Below, piece by piece: positions 26,931-35,771 of a stretch of 42,423 nucleotides of DNA. The position numbers and the translations under genes are program-made. The stretch covers positions 1 to 42,423 of the forward strand of contig JAHHHN010000039.1 of assembly GCA_019359325.1 (NCBI GenBank), read 5' to 3'. This DNA is from Mojavia pulchra JT2-VF2. Lineage in GTDB: Bacteria; Cyanobacteriota; Cyanobacteriia; Cyanobacteriales; Nostocaceae. The notes beneath the pieces were generated by a model, which saw nothing but the letters and a program-made list of their open reading frames with translations, did not search any database and had not been told where the DNA came from. Every line of letters begins with the position of its first letter. Within the stretch, counting starts at the first letter, position 1.

Positions 26931-27510
26931 CTTTAAATGTTGATCTGTAAACAGTCCAAGCAGTATGAGAAAAAATCTGTGTACTAATCGATAACGCTCT
27001 GAAGTGGTTATTGAATATTACATAAATTGAGGTTAGGGAACTCCAAAAAATAAATTATCCAATTTCACTCTTTCAAAGCGGCTTTCCCTTGCCCTGCTCC
27101 CCTTCGGGCGAATCATACGCTGCGTGAGTGCCAATCCCCCTACCCTGACGGGAAGCCGCTCCGCGTACGTGACGGAGACCGCCCTTCAGGTTCGCTACTT
27201 TGCCATCGTGACGGGAACCACCAAGACGGCAAGTGGACTCACCAAGACAGGGGCTGGTCTCAATTGCTCCCTGGCATAAGAGCGATGGGATATTTTTTTA
27301 CTTGGAAGCCCCTTAGATTCTATTTTTTTTGGCAGGTTTTCGCATAGGGGCACATTTGGAGGGAGCAACAACTTAATCAGAATTTAAGTTGTATTAAACC
27401 TTGGAACGACATAGGTTTCGGTAATTTTTAACTTCTATTGGAAGTTAAAACGCTTAATTGGCAGCTATATATGTGGCTATTTTGGTTAGGTAACTCCCAA
27501 TAATCTCTAT
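26931..27510. other. 580-base gap with GC-rich repeat patch
   Basis: No supported gene. The patch 27090-27250 has repeated GACGG-containing words (CTGACGGGAAGCCGCTCCGC, GTGACGGAGACCGCCC, GTGACGGGAACC) of the type common in Nostoc intergenic repeats. The rest is AT-rich, with a C-run/T-run near 27301-27330. Confidence 0.5.
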
Positions 27511-27520
27511 AACTAAGGAC

Positions 27521-27842
27521 GAATGGCACGCTTGAAAAGGGAAAATCGCCCTCGACAGCAGGGGTGCGCTTGTGCGCTTGTGCAGGGGGGAAAGAAGAAG
27601 TTTTAAGCATACGAATGGATATTTAGAAATTCCCCTCTGCGCCCTGCCCCCCGAAGTTTGCTTGGAGGGAAACCAACGCCACTTGCTCCACTTGGGGAGC
27701 CACCCCCGCAAGCGGCTGCTTGACTTGAGGGGAGTGGCGTGAAACCCCTACGTACCCGTCAGTGGCTCCTCCTGGCAACTTCTCTTCCTACTCCTCTGTA
27801 ATCTTTACGCTGCATACCCTTCAGCTTAACTTAGTGCCATTC
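27521..27842. mobile_element. MITE-type element, 322 bp, with 10-bp target duplication
   Basis: The left end GAATGGCAC (27521) and right end CTTAGTGCCATTC (27830-27842) are inverted. The flanks AACTAAGGAC at 27511-27520 and 27843-27852 are identical, which is a clear target-site duplication. There is no transposase inside; the interior contains GC-rich repeat words and short shadow frames only. Same family as 34311-34472 by its ends. The 10-11 bp duplications point to an IS4-like helper, by inference. Confidence 0.75.
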
Positions 27843-27852
27843 AACTAAGGAC

Positions 27853-28126
27853 AGCTTAGACATAGCAGAAGGAGGCTTTTCCAAATGTATCAGGTTATTA
27901 AATGTATTTCTGCTGTATTTGAGTTTTAAAACCTAGTATACAGTGCTCCTCTATTTCTGACAACTGAAAAAAAACATTTCATTTATATAAGCAATATTGA
28001 GGATAATTGAATTGATTCAGAACTGACCAGAAGAGGACAAAGGGAGGGAGAGATCAGGGTAAGGGGAGGCAAGCAGACAATGCTATTTAAACTTTTCCCT
28101 TTGTCCTATTACTCCTGTGGCAAGTC
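27853..28126. other. gap with 12-base inverted repeat
   Basis: AGGACAAAGGGA at 28034-28045 and TCCCTTTGTCCT at 28096-28107 are exact reverse complements with a 50-base purine-rich spacer. No gene. It may be the remains of a G-rich inverted element like those inside the MITEs. Confidence 0.45.
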
Positions 28127-28270
28127 ATGTGCGGTAACGCCCAAGGGTTCAAAGCCCGCACTGAATCGGGAGATTTAGTGGCTTGTAATCATGTGGGCAC
28201 GCAATGGAGTTGTGATTGCTTTCCAAGTCGTCCCCCTAACTTCTTGCCCCCGTCGATGCTGCACAGTTAG
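28127..28270 (+). CDS. possible small protein, 47 aa
   Basis: An ATG-to-TAG frame encoding MCGNAQGFKARTESGDLVAC and a Cys/His/Trp-containing end (CNHVGTQWSCDCFPS). The spacing of Cys and His recalls a small zinc site, but there is no good ribosome binding site and I recognise no family. Listed as possible only. Confidence 0.2.
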   Translation: MCGNAQGFKARTESGDLVACNHVGTQWSCDCFPSRPPNFLPPSMLHS

Positions 28271-28494
28271 CATCTTCAACTGCTGTAAGTAGCATTATTA
28301 ACAAAACATTTGTCACTTTGCTTGCAGTTTATTTACGCAATGACTATTACTGTTATAGCTACTTCGGTCTATCAGGGCAGATAGATAATTTTTGTAATGT
28401 TGTTATTTATTAGCACTCATTTTTCCTCAGAGAAACTTGGGTGCTTTTACTGACTGTGGAAACAGCTAGACGAACACTGCCAAAACCCAACAAA

Positions 28495-29649
28495 TTACCC
28501 CATCCACTCCACCCAATCGGGAGCATCTGCCACCAACTGGCCAAATTTAAGAGGCTCAACCTCATCAAACTCCAACATCACGCCCCAACGCTCGTCGCTC
28601 GTTAGCGTACTGAGGAATTCTTTAACCGATTCCACCCCATACTCCACCCTCTGAATCACTAATTGGGCATAATATTTAACCTGCTGCCACCAAGAATCAC
28701 AGGGGTTTTCGTGTCCGTCCAGACCCCCCCGATTATTACTTCCATCTTCATTAATGGGGGGGGTGGACGGAGGGTTGATGCTATACATAGCCTGCATCCT
28801 AGCCGCATGAGCTGCCTGATGTTCCCGTTCCTCCTGCCGTCTTCGCTCCTTTGACTCACGCTGCCTTTGACGGTACTCCAAAACCTTCTGAGCAAACACC
28901 ACATCATCAGTATTCAGTCGATAATACCGAACCCGTTGTCCATTCTCAACAGGCCGCCTCGACTCAGCAGACAACCCAAGTTGTAAAAGATACTGGCTTA
29001 AAATCCATACTGGGGTTTCATCAAGTGGGATAGTCAAGTTGAGAATACCCTTGATATGCGGGACATTCCGCTTGGAGAAATCTGCCAATGCTTCAATCAT
29101 TGGTTCATCTCCCTTAATCTCAACGCCATCGATTAAATCCGTCAACACCGCCCTCAACCCCAACCGATGACGCATAAGCCAGGATGTAGAATAATTACCC
29201 CAGTCTGTACAAATGGGCAGGCGATGAACCAGATTTTCTTCAGTCAAAGTGTGATTGATGGAAACAGCAGCGATCGTCCCACTCGCGACTGCTACGGCGA
29301 TCTGTGAATAAGGGCTAGACACATCGCCCACCGCATAGAGTCCAGGAATCAAGGTTTGCTTAGTTTCATCCACTTGTACAATGTCATCGCTGCCAAGTTT
29401 ACAACCTAACTTTGTGGCTAGATGGCTGTGCTGATGCGATCGAGGGCGCAGCAATATACCGCGACGGGGCAGCACTTTATTGTTCGTAAAGACGATCCCT
29501 GTTAGTTTGTCGTCTTGATGTTCGAGTCGAGCAATTTTTTCTTTACGTAGCTGAACCCCCCAATTTGATAACTGCTGTCGTTGCTCATGAGCTAATTCGG
29601 CAGAACCATCTGAACACAACACTAAATCGCGGCTCCAGCCGGTCAGCAT
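28495..29649 (-). CDS. fusion: C-terminal half of a flavin oxidoreductase joined to a CyRepA1 tail (copy 8)
   Basis: One open frame of 384 aa. Residues 1 to about 142 are the C-terminal half of a thioredoxin-reductase-like NAD(P)/FAD oxidoreductase: LTGWSRDLVLCSDG, LPRRGILLRP and the FAD-binding end TLIPGLYAVGDVSSPYSQIA. The first half with its FAD and CxxC motifs is missing. From residue 143 on (LPICTDWGNYSTSWLMRHRL) the sequence is the same module as at 18643-19554, ending SWWQQVKYYAQLVIQRVEYG, DERWGVM and DWVEWMG. The junction lies at the same point of the module as in copy 5. Neither half should keep its original function; the frame is nevertheless open. Without a good start site at 29649, expression is doubtful. 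Confidence 0.6.
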   Translation of the reverse strand: MLTGWSRDLVLCSDGSAELAHEQRQQLSNWGVQLRKEKIARLEHQDDKLTGIVFTNNKVLPRRGILLRPRSHQHSHLATKLGCKLGSDDIVQVDETKQTLIPGLYAVGDVSSPYSQIAVAVASGTIAAVSINHTLTEENLVHRLPICTDWGNYSTSWLMRHRLGLRAVLTDLIDGVEIKGDEPMIEALADFSKRNVPHIKGILNLTIPLDETPVWILSQYLLQLGLSAESRRPVENGQRVRYYRLNTDDVVFAQKVLEYRQRQRESKERRRQEEREHQAAHAARMQAMYSINPPSTPPINEDGSNNRGGLDGHENPCDSWWQQVKYYAQLVIQRVEYGVESVKEFLSTLTSDERWGVMLEFDEVEPLKFGQLVADAPDWVEWMG

Positions 29650-29793
29650 GAATTTGAGTTGGCAGTAAGAAAAAATTGAAACCTACCATCGAGTGGGTTA
29701 GGCGATCGCAACCGCATGGAGCCAACGCTACAGAGGTTAATTAGCCTGGAACCAATCGTCATGCCATGTTCGGACACCATGACAACACGGTTT

Positions 29794-30798
29794 TTAGCCT
29801 GAAATGCCCCCCAGCATGGCAATCAATCCGCAGGCAGCAACTATTGTGATCGCGCCCCACTTAAACGGCGGGTTTCTATCTAGCCAATCCGTGAAGCTGG
29901 GTACACTCAAATTGCCAAAGTCACCCTCTACGGTGTCGTAACCAGAGATTGGGGCATATAGGTTGTCGGGTGCATCTGCCAATTTTGGCTCACCAGTCAG
30001 TTGAGCGGTAAAGCCAACCCGAAGAAATAAGCGATCAACAATCGACGGGGCAATGCGTTGCAGCATCTCTAATATTCGCCCCATATCACCCACAACAAAG
30101 TCACGAGTAGGATGTTGGGCCACATATAAAATGGCATCGGCAACGGTGCTGGGTTTGTTGTAAGGTGGTAACCCAGCAGGCGCTACTCCCAGCTTTGTCC
30201 GAATTTTGTTGAAAATGGGGGTATTCGTGATGGCGGGCATCACATTCGTAACGCTGATTGGCTGTTTTTGGTGCTGCAATTCAATTCGCAGGGAGTCTAA
30301 AAAGCCTGACATACCATGCTTGGAAGCTGCATACGCACTTTGCAAGGGAAACGGAACTCTCGCCGCTAACGAGGAAACATGAATGAGTGCGCCGCCGCCT
30401 TGTTTGAGGTGCGGTAGAGCCACCATTGCGCCATAGGCCTGTCCATTCAGGTTGACATCAATGACTCTTCTAAATTCTTCCGGTGTTATTTGGTCAAACG
30501 GTGCAACGATGCTGGTTCCAGACAGATGTACCCAGGTATCGAGTCGTCCGTAAGTGGCAATGGTCTGATCGGCGATCGCTTTCACCTGTTCAAATTCGCT
30601 GACATCGGCAATGACGGCGATCGCTTCTCCACCCAACTGCTTAATCTCCTCCACCAACGTTGCCAACCCCGACTCGCTACGAGCAGCAACAACAACCTTT
30701 GCGCCTTTTTTGGCAAACCGCAGGGCTGTTTCTCTGCCAATTCCACTAGAAGCGCCAACGATGGCGACTACTTGCTGACTGATCGGCTTTAATTTCAT
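29794..30798 (-). CDS. short-chain dehydrogenase/reductase with C-terminal membrane segment
   Basis: The 334-aa protein has the SDR Rossmann motif GASSGIGRETALRFAKKGA near the N-terminus, the NADP-type VVVAARSESG, the active-site Ser in LIHVSSLAARVPF and the catalytic YAASKHG. After about residue 230 an extension follows, ending in a hydrophobic segment (WGAITIVAACGLIAMLGGIS) that probably anchors it in the membrane. Substrate unknown. The ATG at 30798 has TAGGAG nine bases upstream; the longer frame to 30906 comes from duplicated DNA and is not the start. First gene of the minus-strand redox island on its 3-prime side. Confidence 0.85.
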   Translation of the reverse strand: MKLKPISQQVVAIVGASSGIGRETALRFAKKGAKVVVAARSESGLATLVEEIKQLGGEAIAVIADVSEFEQVKAIADQTIATYGRLDTWVHLSGTSIVAPFDQITPEEFRRVIDVNLNGQAYGAMVALPHLKQGGGALIHVSSLAARVPFPLQSAYAASKHGMSGFLDSLRIELQHQKQPISVTNVMPAITNTPIFNKIRTKLGVAPAGLPPYNKPSTVADAILYVAQHPTRDFVVGDMGRILEMLQRIAPSIVDRLFLRVGFTAQLTGEPKLADAPDNLYAPISGYDTVEGDFGNLSVPSFTDWLDRNPPFKWGAITIVAACGLIAMLGGISG

Positions 30799-30815
30799 GG
30801 GTTCTACTCCTAAAC

Positions 30816-31045
30816 TTGAATCTCTTTGAATACAGTCCCCAATGCTTGCGGCGAATAATTGCCAATGCTTACACCGGGGTTCATCCCTCTGAGAAAGATG
30901 TCTCACAGCAGCGTCTAGTGTCAGTCCTTGAGGAACGATAGAAGGTCGTTGTTGAGTTGTTACTTGTGCGTGTCGGTTAAACCGTGGGGTGCGCCTGGAT
31001 AGATTTTTAAAGTGGCATTCTTCACAAGTTTGGCCGCAGCGAGAG
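30816..31045 (-). pseudogene. duplicated 3-prime end of the alpha/beta hydrolase gene
   Basis: This stretch repeats the segment 31966-32190 with few differences (for example TACACCGGGGTTCATCCCTC is shared exactly), including the downstream flank and the last 35-40 codons of the hydrolase at 32069. In this copy the Glu codon of [13 protein letters not shown] has become a stop. There is no upstream part of the gene. It shows that the hydrolase region was once tandemly duplicated next to the SDR genes. Confidence 0.7.
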
Positions 31046-31145
31046 GATCAGATGTTGGCGGTTTCAGGGTTTGGGTCAACAGATTTGGCGGAAACTGCTC
31101 CACGCCTCCTCGACGAGATAGTAGCCCTGATTTTGATTATCTTGA

Positions 31146-31895
31146 TCAGCTCGCTGTGAATCCGCCATCTACGACCAGAGGTTGGCCAGTAATGTAGCTG
31201 GCAGCATCAGAGCAGAGAAAAACCACGGCTTGAGCGATTTCTTCTGCCTGACCCATGCGTCCCATTGGCACCATAGACGCTAAAGCATTTGCCGTGCTGC
31301 CCAACCTGTCATCCGTCATCTCAGTCGCAATCAAGCCAGGATTAATCGCATTGATCCGAATACCCTGTTTGGCATAGTCGAGCGCTGCCCCTCGTGTCAG
31401 CCCCATTACCGTATGTTTACTCGCGCTGTAAATAGATACCCCTGGAAACGAAACTAAACCTCCGACTGAAGAGTTATTGACAATCACTCCAGATCCTTGA
31501 GACAGCATTTGCCCAATCTCATGTTTCATACACAAAAAGAGTCCCCGCACGTTAATTGCCATGAGTTTGTCAAAGTCTTCGATCAATTGTTCATGCAGGG
31601 GTTTTGGAGGTAGATCAATCCCTGCATTATTGAAGGCACAATCGAGGCGTCCGTAAGTCTCAATTGTCTTCTGCACTAACGCTTTGATATCTTCCTCACT
31701 CGATACATCTGAACGTACAAATAAACATTCAGCGCCAGCATGACGAATCATTGCAGCGGTTGCCTCTCCTTCTAGGTCGCGTCTGCCTGAAAAAACAACC
31801 TTTGCACCTGCGGTTCCCAGTGCCAAAGCGGTCGCTTTACCGATTCCTGACGTGCCTCCAGTGACTAAAGCGACTTTGTTCTCAAGTGTGATCAT
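31146..31895 (-). CDS. classical SDR oxidoreductase
   Basis: The 249-aa protein is a typical classical SDR: VALVTGGTSGIGKATALALG, NNAGIDLPPKPL, catalytic Ser in IVNNSSVGGLV, YSASKHTVMGLTRGAALDYA with Tyr and Lys, INAINPGLIATEM, and the usual end SYITGQPLVVDGGFTAS. It is NAD(P)-dependent with unknown alcohol or ketone substrate. The ATG at 31895 follows AGAGGTAAGA closely. Same strand as the neighbouring hydrolase and SDR. Confidence 0.9.
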   Translation of the reverse strand: MITLENKVALVTGGTSGIGKATALALGTAGAKVVFSGRRDLEGEATAAMIRHAGAECLFVRSDVSSEEDIKALVQKTIETYGRLDCAFNNAGIDLPPKPLHEQLIEDFDKLMAINVRGLFLCMKHEIGQMLSQGSGVIVNNSSVGGLVSFPGVSIYSASKHTVMGLTRGAALDYAKQGIRINAINPGLIATEMTDDRLGSTANALASMVPMGRMGQAEEIAQAVVFLCSDAASYITGQPLVVDGGFTAS

Positions 31896-32068
31896 TCTTA
31901 CCTCTGCTTTAAAGTTGATACGAGTGAAGGATTAAACGTTCCAGTTTCTCGTGGCGATCGCTGAATCTCTTTGTTGAATACAGTCCCCAATGCTGGCGAC
32001 GAATGATTGCCAATGCTTACACCGGGGTTCATCCCTCTGAGAAAGATGTCTCACATCAACGTCTGGTA

Positions 32069-32893
32069 TCAGTCTTTGAGGAACGATAAAAGGTCGTTGT
32101 TGAGTTGTTCCTTGTGCGTATCGGTTAAACCGTGGGGTGCGCCTGGATAGATTTTCAGAGTGACATTCTTCACCAGTTTGGCGGCGGTGATCGCGGCAGC
32201 ACCGATTGGCACGATCTGATCATCATCGCCGTGGATGATCAGCGTCGGCACGTCGAACTTTTTGAGATCCTGGGTAAAGTCCGTTTCAGAGAATGCCTTG
32301 ATGCAGTCGAAGGCGTTTTTGTGACCCGCCTGCATTCCCTGAAGCCAGAAGCAGTCGATCATACCTTGGGAGACTTTAGCACCCGGACGGTTGAAGCCGA
32401 AGAATGGGCCGCTAGCAAGATCCTTGTAGAGTTGCGATCGGTCAGCAAGAGAACCAGTGCGAAGCCCGTCAAACACGTCGATCGGCAGTCCGTCAGGATT
32501 ATTCTCTGTCTTCAGCATCAGCGGCGGAACGGCAGAGATTAGCGCGGCTTTGGCAACTCTTGCTGTGCCGTGGCGACCGATATAGCGAGCAACTTCACCG
32601 CCACCCGTCGAGAATCCAAATAACGCCGCCTCTTTGAGATCCAGGCTTTCGATTAGCTCTGCGAGATCGTCGGCATAGGTATTCATCTCGTTGCCGTTCC
32701 AGGGTTGGCTTGATCGCCCATGTCCTCGGCGATCATGAGCGACCGCCCGAAACCCGTGGTTTGCTAAAAACAGCATTTGAGCTTCCCAACTATCAGAATT
32801 CAGAGGCCAACCGTGGCTGAAGACAACGGGTTGTCCTGTACCCCAATCTTTGTAGTAAATCTGTGTGCCATCTTGCGTTGTGATTGTGCTCAT
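32069..32893 (-). CDS. alpha/beta hydrolase, non-heme chloroperoxidase type
   Basis: The 274-aa protein has the typical order: oxyanion [23 protein letters not shown], nucleophile Ser95 in [16 protein letters not shown], acid Asp in [11 protein letters not shown] and His in [12 protein letters not shown]. This is the cofactor-free haloperoxidase/perhydrolase/esterase group; the physiological substrate is unknown. ATG 32893 is preceded by TAGGAGAA. Its upstream region is one of the three related divergent blocks that resemble the start of the STAND gene. Confidence 0.9.
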   Translation of the reverse strand: MSTITTQDGTQIYYKDWGTGQPVVFSHGWPLNSDSWEAQMLFLANHGFRAVAHDRRGHGRSSQPWNGNEMNTYADDLAELIESLDLKEAALFGFSTGGGEVARYIGRHGTARVAKAALISAVPPLMLKTENNPDGLPIDVFDGLRTGSLADRSQLYKDLASGPFFGFNRPGAKVSQGMIDCFWLQGMQAGHKNAFDCIKAFSETDFTQDLKKFDVPTLIIHGDDDQIVPIGAAAITAAKLVKNVTLKIYPGAPHGLTDTHKEQLNNDLLSFLKD

Positions 32894-32899
32894 GAGATT

Positions 32900-33175
32900 T
32901 CTCCTAAATCGGTATGGGTTAGATTCAAGGTGAGCGAAGTTGCTGACTCGACATTTACCTCGTTGTTCTCATTCTTCAACAGACATTCGATTTAGCCCAC
33001 GCAAGTTCCTTGAGTTAAAGCTGCAACTTATCGTCAAGCGTGGTATTCTTCAGGAAAAAATACCCTGATCCAGTGGTTTGCAATTCGTACAAAAGGATGC
33101 AGCCCGTTATAAAAAAGATTCGCTTTGCCCTAAAATCGGCAATTTACTTGTGGATGCCAATGCCAAGAAATCGTC
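32900..33175 (+). repeat. divergent block, copy A (relic of STAND gene start)
   Basis: About 275 bases are nearly identical to the region upstream of the NmrA gene (34105-34560, interrupted by a MITE), and from TTAGCCCACGCAAGTTCCTT onward also to 36498-36690 in front of and within the STAND gene. The last 90 bases still read as the first codons of the STAND protein ([20 protein letters not shown], then VDANAKKS), after which similarity ends. Confidence 0.8.
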
Positions 33176-33225
33176 TCTTATATTTAGTGGTATTCAAAGA
33201 ATCATCGACCCGACATCGGACGCGA

Positions 33226-34098
33226 TCACGGTTGGTTTTGCCAGTCGTGGTCGCGTAAATAAGATTCAAAGTCGGTTGGAGCAGGAAAATCACGTTTCAA
33301 CTGTGCTAAATCCGCTGCGTAGCCGACGTTCTCAAACCAGCGATACATGATAGTCAATTCCTCTCCAATTTGCTGCTCAAACGCTTCAAACGGAATTTGT
33401 TGGTATTTGACGGTTTTTCCTAAAACACGGCTGAACGCAGCAGCGATTTCCGGCATGGTCATGTCCACACTGGCAAGTTCAATTTCGCCCTTCATGAAGT
33501 CTGCGGGGCGATCAAATACATCAGCGACCATCTCCCCGTAATCTTCTTCAGAAAGCTGCTGCAACTTCGTCTCAGGACTCAATGGCTGAAAGAGCGTTCC
33601 AGTTTCAACCATCGGGCGCATCATGTTGTAATTGTAGAAGAAGAAAACGGGTCGCAGGATTGTGTAGGGCAACTTGCTCGCTCGGATGTATTCTTCAACT
33701 TGAAACTTGCTGTCGAAATGCGGAATGCCCGTGTTGCGTTCGGCGCTACCCACCGAACTGTAGACGAAGTGCTGGATGCCCGCCGATGAAGCCGCGTCTG
33801 CAACCGCTTTGCCCTGACGGATTTCGGTGTCTAATCCATCTTGAAATATCTGTAGCGAAAAAACGCCGTAGGCACCTTGCAAAGCGCGATCAAGGGAAGC
33901 GCGATCGTTGAGATCCCCGACTACGAGTTCTGCGCCTGCTTGCTCAAGGGCAACAGATGCAGGCTTGTTTGGGTCACGCACCAAGGCGCGAACCTTGAAA
34001 TTGCCGCGTTGCAAAAGATGACGGGCGATCGCGCTTCCCTGATTGCCTGTAGCTCCTGTGACTAAGATAAGTCGTTCTGCGTTGATTGACTGTGGCAT
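33226..34098 (-). CDS. NmrA-family NAD(P)-binding protein
   Basis: The 290-aa protein is an atypical SDR of the NmrA group: LILVTGATGNQGSAIARHLL at residues 10-29, VRALVRDPNKP, AELVVGDLNDRASL, FVYSSVGSAERNTGIPHF and LPYTILRPVFFFYN. NmrA proteins often sense NAD(P) and regulate partners rather than catalyse; others reduce quinones or phenylpropanoids. The ATG at 34098 with AGGAGGA upstream is clear. It is divergent from block copy B. Confidence 0.85.
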   Translation of the reverse strand: MPQSINAERLILVTGATGNQGSAIARHLLQRGNFKVRALVRDPNKPASVALEQAGAELVVGDLNDRASLDRALQGAYGVFSLQIFQDGLDTEIRQGKAVADAASSAGIQHFVYSSVGSAERNTGIPHFDSKFQVEEYIRASKLPYTILRPVFFFYNYNMMRPMVETGTLFQPLSPETKLQQLSEEDYGEMVADVFDRPADFMKGEIELASVDMTMPEIAAAFSRVLGKTVKYQQIPFEAFEQQIGEELTIMYRWFENVGYAADLAQLKRDFPAPTDFESYLRDHDWQNQP

Positions 34099-34104
34099 GG
34101 GATT

Positions 34105-34560
34105 CCTCCTGAATCGGTATGGGTTGGGTTCAAGGCAACGATTGCGCTGACTCGACATTTACCTTGTTGTTCTCATTCTTCAACAGACATTCGATTTAGT
34201 CCACGCAAGTTCCTTGAGTTAAAGCTGCAACTTATCGTCAAGCGTCGTATTCTTCAGGAAAAAAGGCACTGATTCAGTAGTTTGCAATTCGTACAAAAGG
34301 ATGCAGCCCGGAATGGCACTAAGAAAAGCTGGGGAGGCTGGGGGAGTAAAGAGGAAAACTTGTATTGATCAATACTGAAATAGCGTTGAATTCACTTATT
34401 TCTTTGTCTCCCCCAGCACAAGAGCGCTCAAGAACAGCTTGCCTCAACAAATAACTAAACTTAGTGCCATTCGATGCAGCCCGTTATAAAAAAGATTCGC
34501 TTTGCCCTAAAATCGGCTATTTACTTATGGATGCCAATGCCAAGAAATCCAAGCGCAGTA
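34105..34560 (+). repeat. divergent block, copy B, split by a MITE
   Basis: The parts 34105-34310 and 34473-34560 match block copy A. The shared sequence runs from the region upstream of the NmrA gene through GTTCCTTGAGTTAAAGCTGC to ATGGATGCCAATGCCAAGAA and ends near 34558 in AAGCGCAGTA, a few bases further into the STAND coding sequence than copy A. No STAND body follows. Confidence 0.8.
34311..34472. mobile_element. MITE, 162 bp, with 11-bp target duplication
   Basis: Perfect inverted ends GAATGGCACTAAG and CTTAGTGCCATTC. GATGCAGCCCG occurs exactly before (34300-34310) and after (34473-34483). Block copies A and C carry the single, uninterrupted site (copy C with one base change), so the insertion event is directly visible. 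The centre has G-rich and C-rich words (GCTGGGGAGGCTGGGGGAG, TCCCCCAGC). No coding capacity. Confidence 0.9.
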
Positions 34561-34600
34561 TTGTCGTAATTGGGGTGAAATCAAGGCAATTATCAACCTT

Positions 34601-34853
34601 TCACTTCAAAAGGTATAAAATAAATGAACTTTTAGCATAATCACAAGCCACTTTTATTTTTGCTTCTAGCTCAGCCTTGTCACGGACAGGTTTAGTAAGA
34701 AAAACAGTATTAGATAAAGAAATTGTCTGTACCGCTCCAGGTGATGACTAATTCATTCGCTTCTAAAACTTCTCCTTTAGGACATACGCTGGCAAAGTAA
34801 CTCCAAGCATTAATAAATTGTTGATTTGATGCAAAAGTCTCAAATTTTGACAT
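34601..34853 (-). pseudogene. small broken gene, family unclear
   Basis: ATG 34853 has a good AAGGAG eight bases upstream. The frame reads MSKFETFASNQQFINAWSYF and continues to ITWSGTDNFFI, then stops at 47 aa. In the next frame the protein-like sequence goes on (LSNTVFLTKPVRDKAELEAK, VACDYAKSSFILY) to a TGA at 34601. A single indel near 34725 therefore divides a gene of about 84 codons. I see a faint similarity to N-termini of GNAT proteins but do not assign it. Confidence 0.45.
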
Positions 34854-34912
34854 GACTTATAGCTCCTTATCGCTAGTCGGGTAAGAGGGAACATGTCAAT
34901 GAGCACGTCATG

Positions 34913-35536
34913 TTAGCTGTTGGCAATCGTAACGGCTCGATTCACATGCGTGTCCGTGGTCAACTGCTCTATGACGAACGCGGCCAGATCGGCGCGGGTT
35001 ATCTGTCGGCCCTTCTCTACGCCTACGAGCACACGCACGGAGCCGACAGCTGGCTGGTCGTTTAACACGGTGGGGCGAACTAGCACATATGGGACTCCTG
35101 CCTGTGCGATCTCCCGTTCCATGGCGGCCTTATCCGCCGTAGATCCACGCAGGAATGTGGGCAGCAGCAGCAGCCGGAACGGTAGTGTTGCGTGCGCCGT
35201 GCTGTCCCCCACACCCAGAGTCGAGATCGCGATAATCCGGCGTGTGCCGTGCTTCTTTGCGGCTGCGACGACGGCGCGGGCAACCCGTTGTTCGATCTCC
35301 GTCTTCCGCCACGGCGTCTTGCCGCCGACTGTATCGATCACAGCGTCCTGGCCGGCTGTCGCGTGGAACATCGTCACTTGGTCGCTTGCATCCCCAGTGA
35401 GAACGCGAACGTTAGGCGGGGCGTTGTATTGAGCACTATCGCGCATGAAGACCGTCACACTGTGGCCAGCAGCAACGGCCTGCTTCACCACCTGTCTTCC
35501 TGTCTTGCCCGCTGCTCCGATCACTAAGACATTCAT
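34913..35536 (-). CDS. NAD(P)H-binding atypical SDR, GC-rich
   Basis: The 207-aa protein has the Rossmann start MNVLVIGAAGKTGRQVVKQA, SVTVFMRD, VLTGDASD, DAVIDTVGG, IIAISTLGVGDSTAH and YVLVRPTVLND, as in the NAD(P)H-binding/flavin-reductase-like atypical SDRs. Substrate unknown. Base composition is unlike its neighbours: in 34981-35040 two thirds of the bases are G or C, against about 30 percent in 35641-35700. This suggests recent transfer from a GC-rich bacterium. The ATG at 35536 has AGAGGTACC upstream. Several overlapping frames in this gene are only a side effect of high GC. Confidence 0.85.
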   Translation of the reverse strand: MNVLVIGAAGKTGRQVVKQAVAAGHSVTVFMRDSAQYNAPPNVRVLTGDASDQVTMFHATAGQDAVIDTVGGKTPWRKTEIEQRVARAVVAAAKKHGTRRIIAISTLGVGDSTAHATLPFRLLLLPTFLRGSTADKAAMEREIAQAGVPYVLVRPTVLNDQPAVGSVRVLVGVEKGRQITRADLAAFVIEQLTTDTHVNRAVTIANS

Positions 35537-35771
35537 CGTGGTACCTCTTTGGGATATATCGCAAAACTAGGTCATTCTCTAAAAGCCAGCCAGTGCGATC
35601 GCAAAGCCGCCAGCAACTGTAACTAGTAATGAGGAATTGCAGAATAAACTCAAGAATCAGAAAGCATTGAGTTGTACAAATTAAACGTACTGCTTTCTTA
35701 TATCTTCTGACCTGATAAGTTTTGAAGTGCTTGCAGGTTGAGTAACTACGCTAACTTCTCCCTGTGCAGTT

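Noticed and set aside
33582-33911. Plus-strand frames opposite the NmrA gene
   Set aside because: They are shadows of a well-supported gene with clear motifs and ribosome binding site on the minus strand.
35080-35527. Several overlapping frames in the GC-rich gene
   Set aside because: High GC lowers the number of stops in all frames; only the minus-strand Rossmann frame has motifs.
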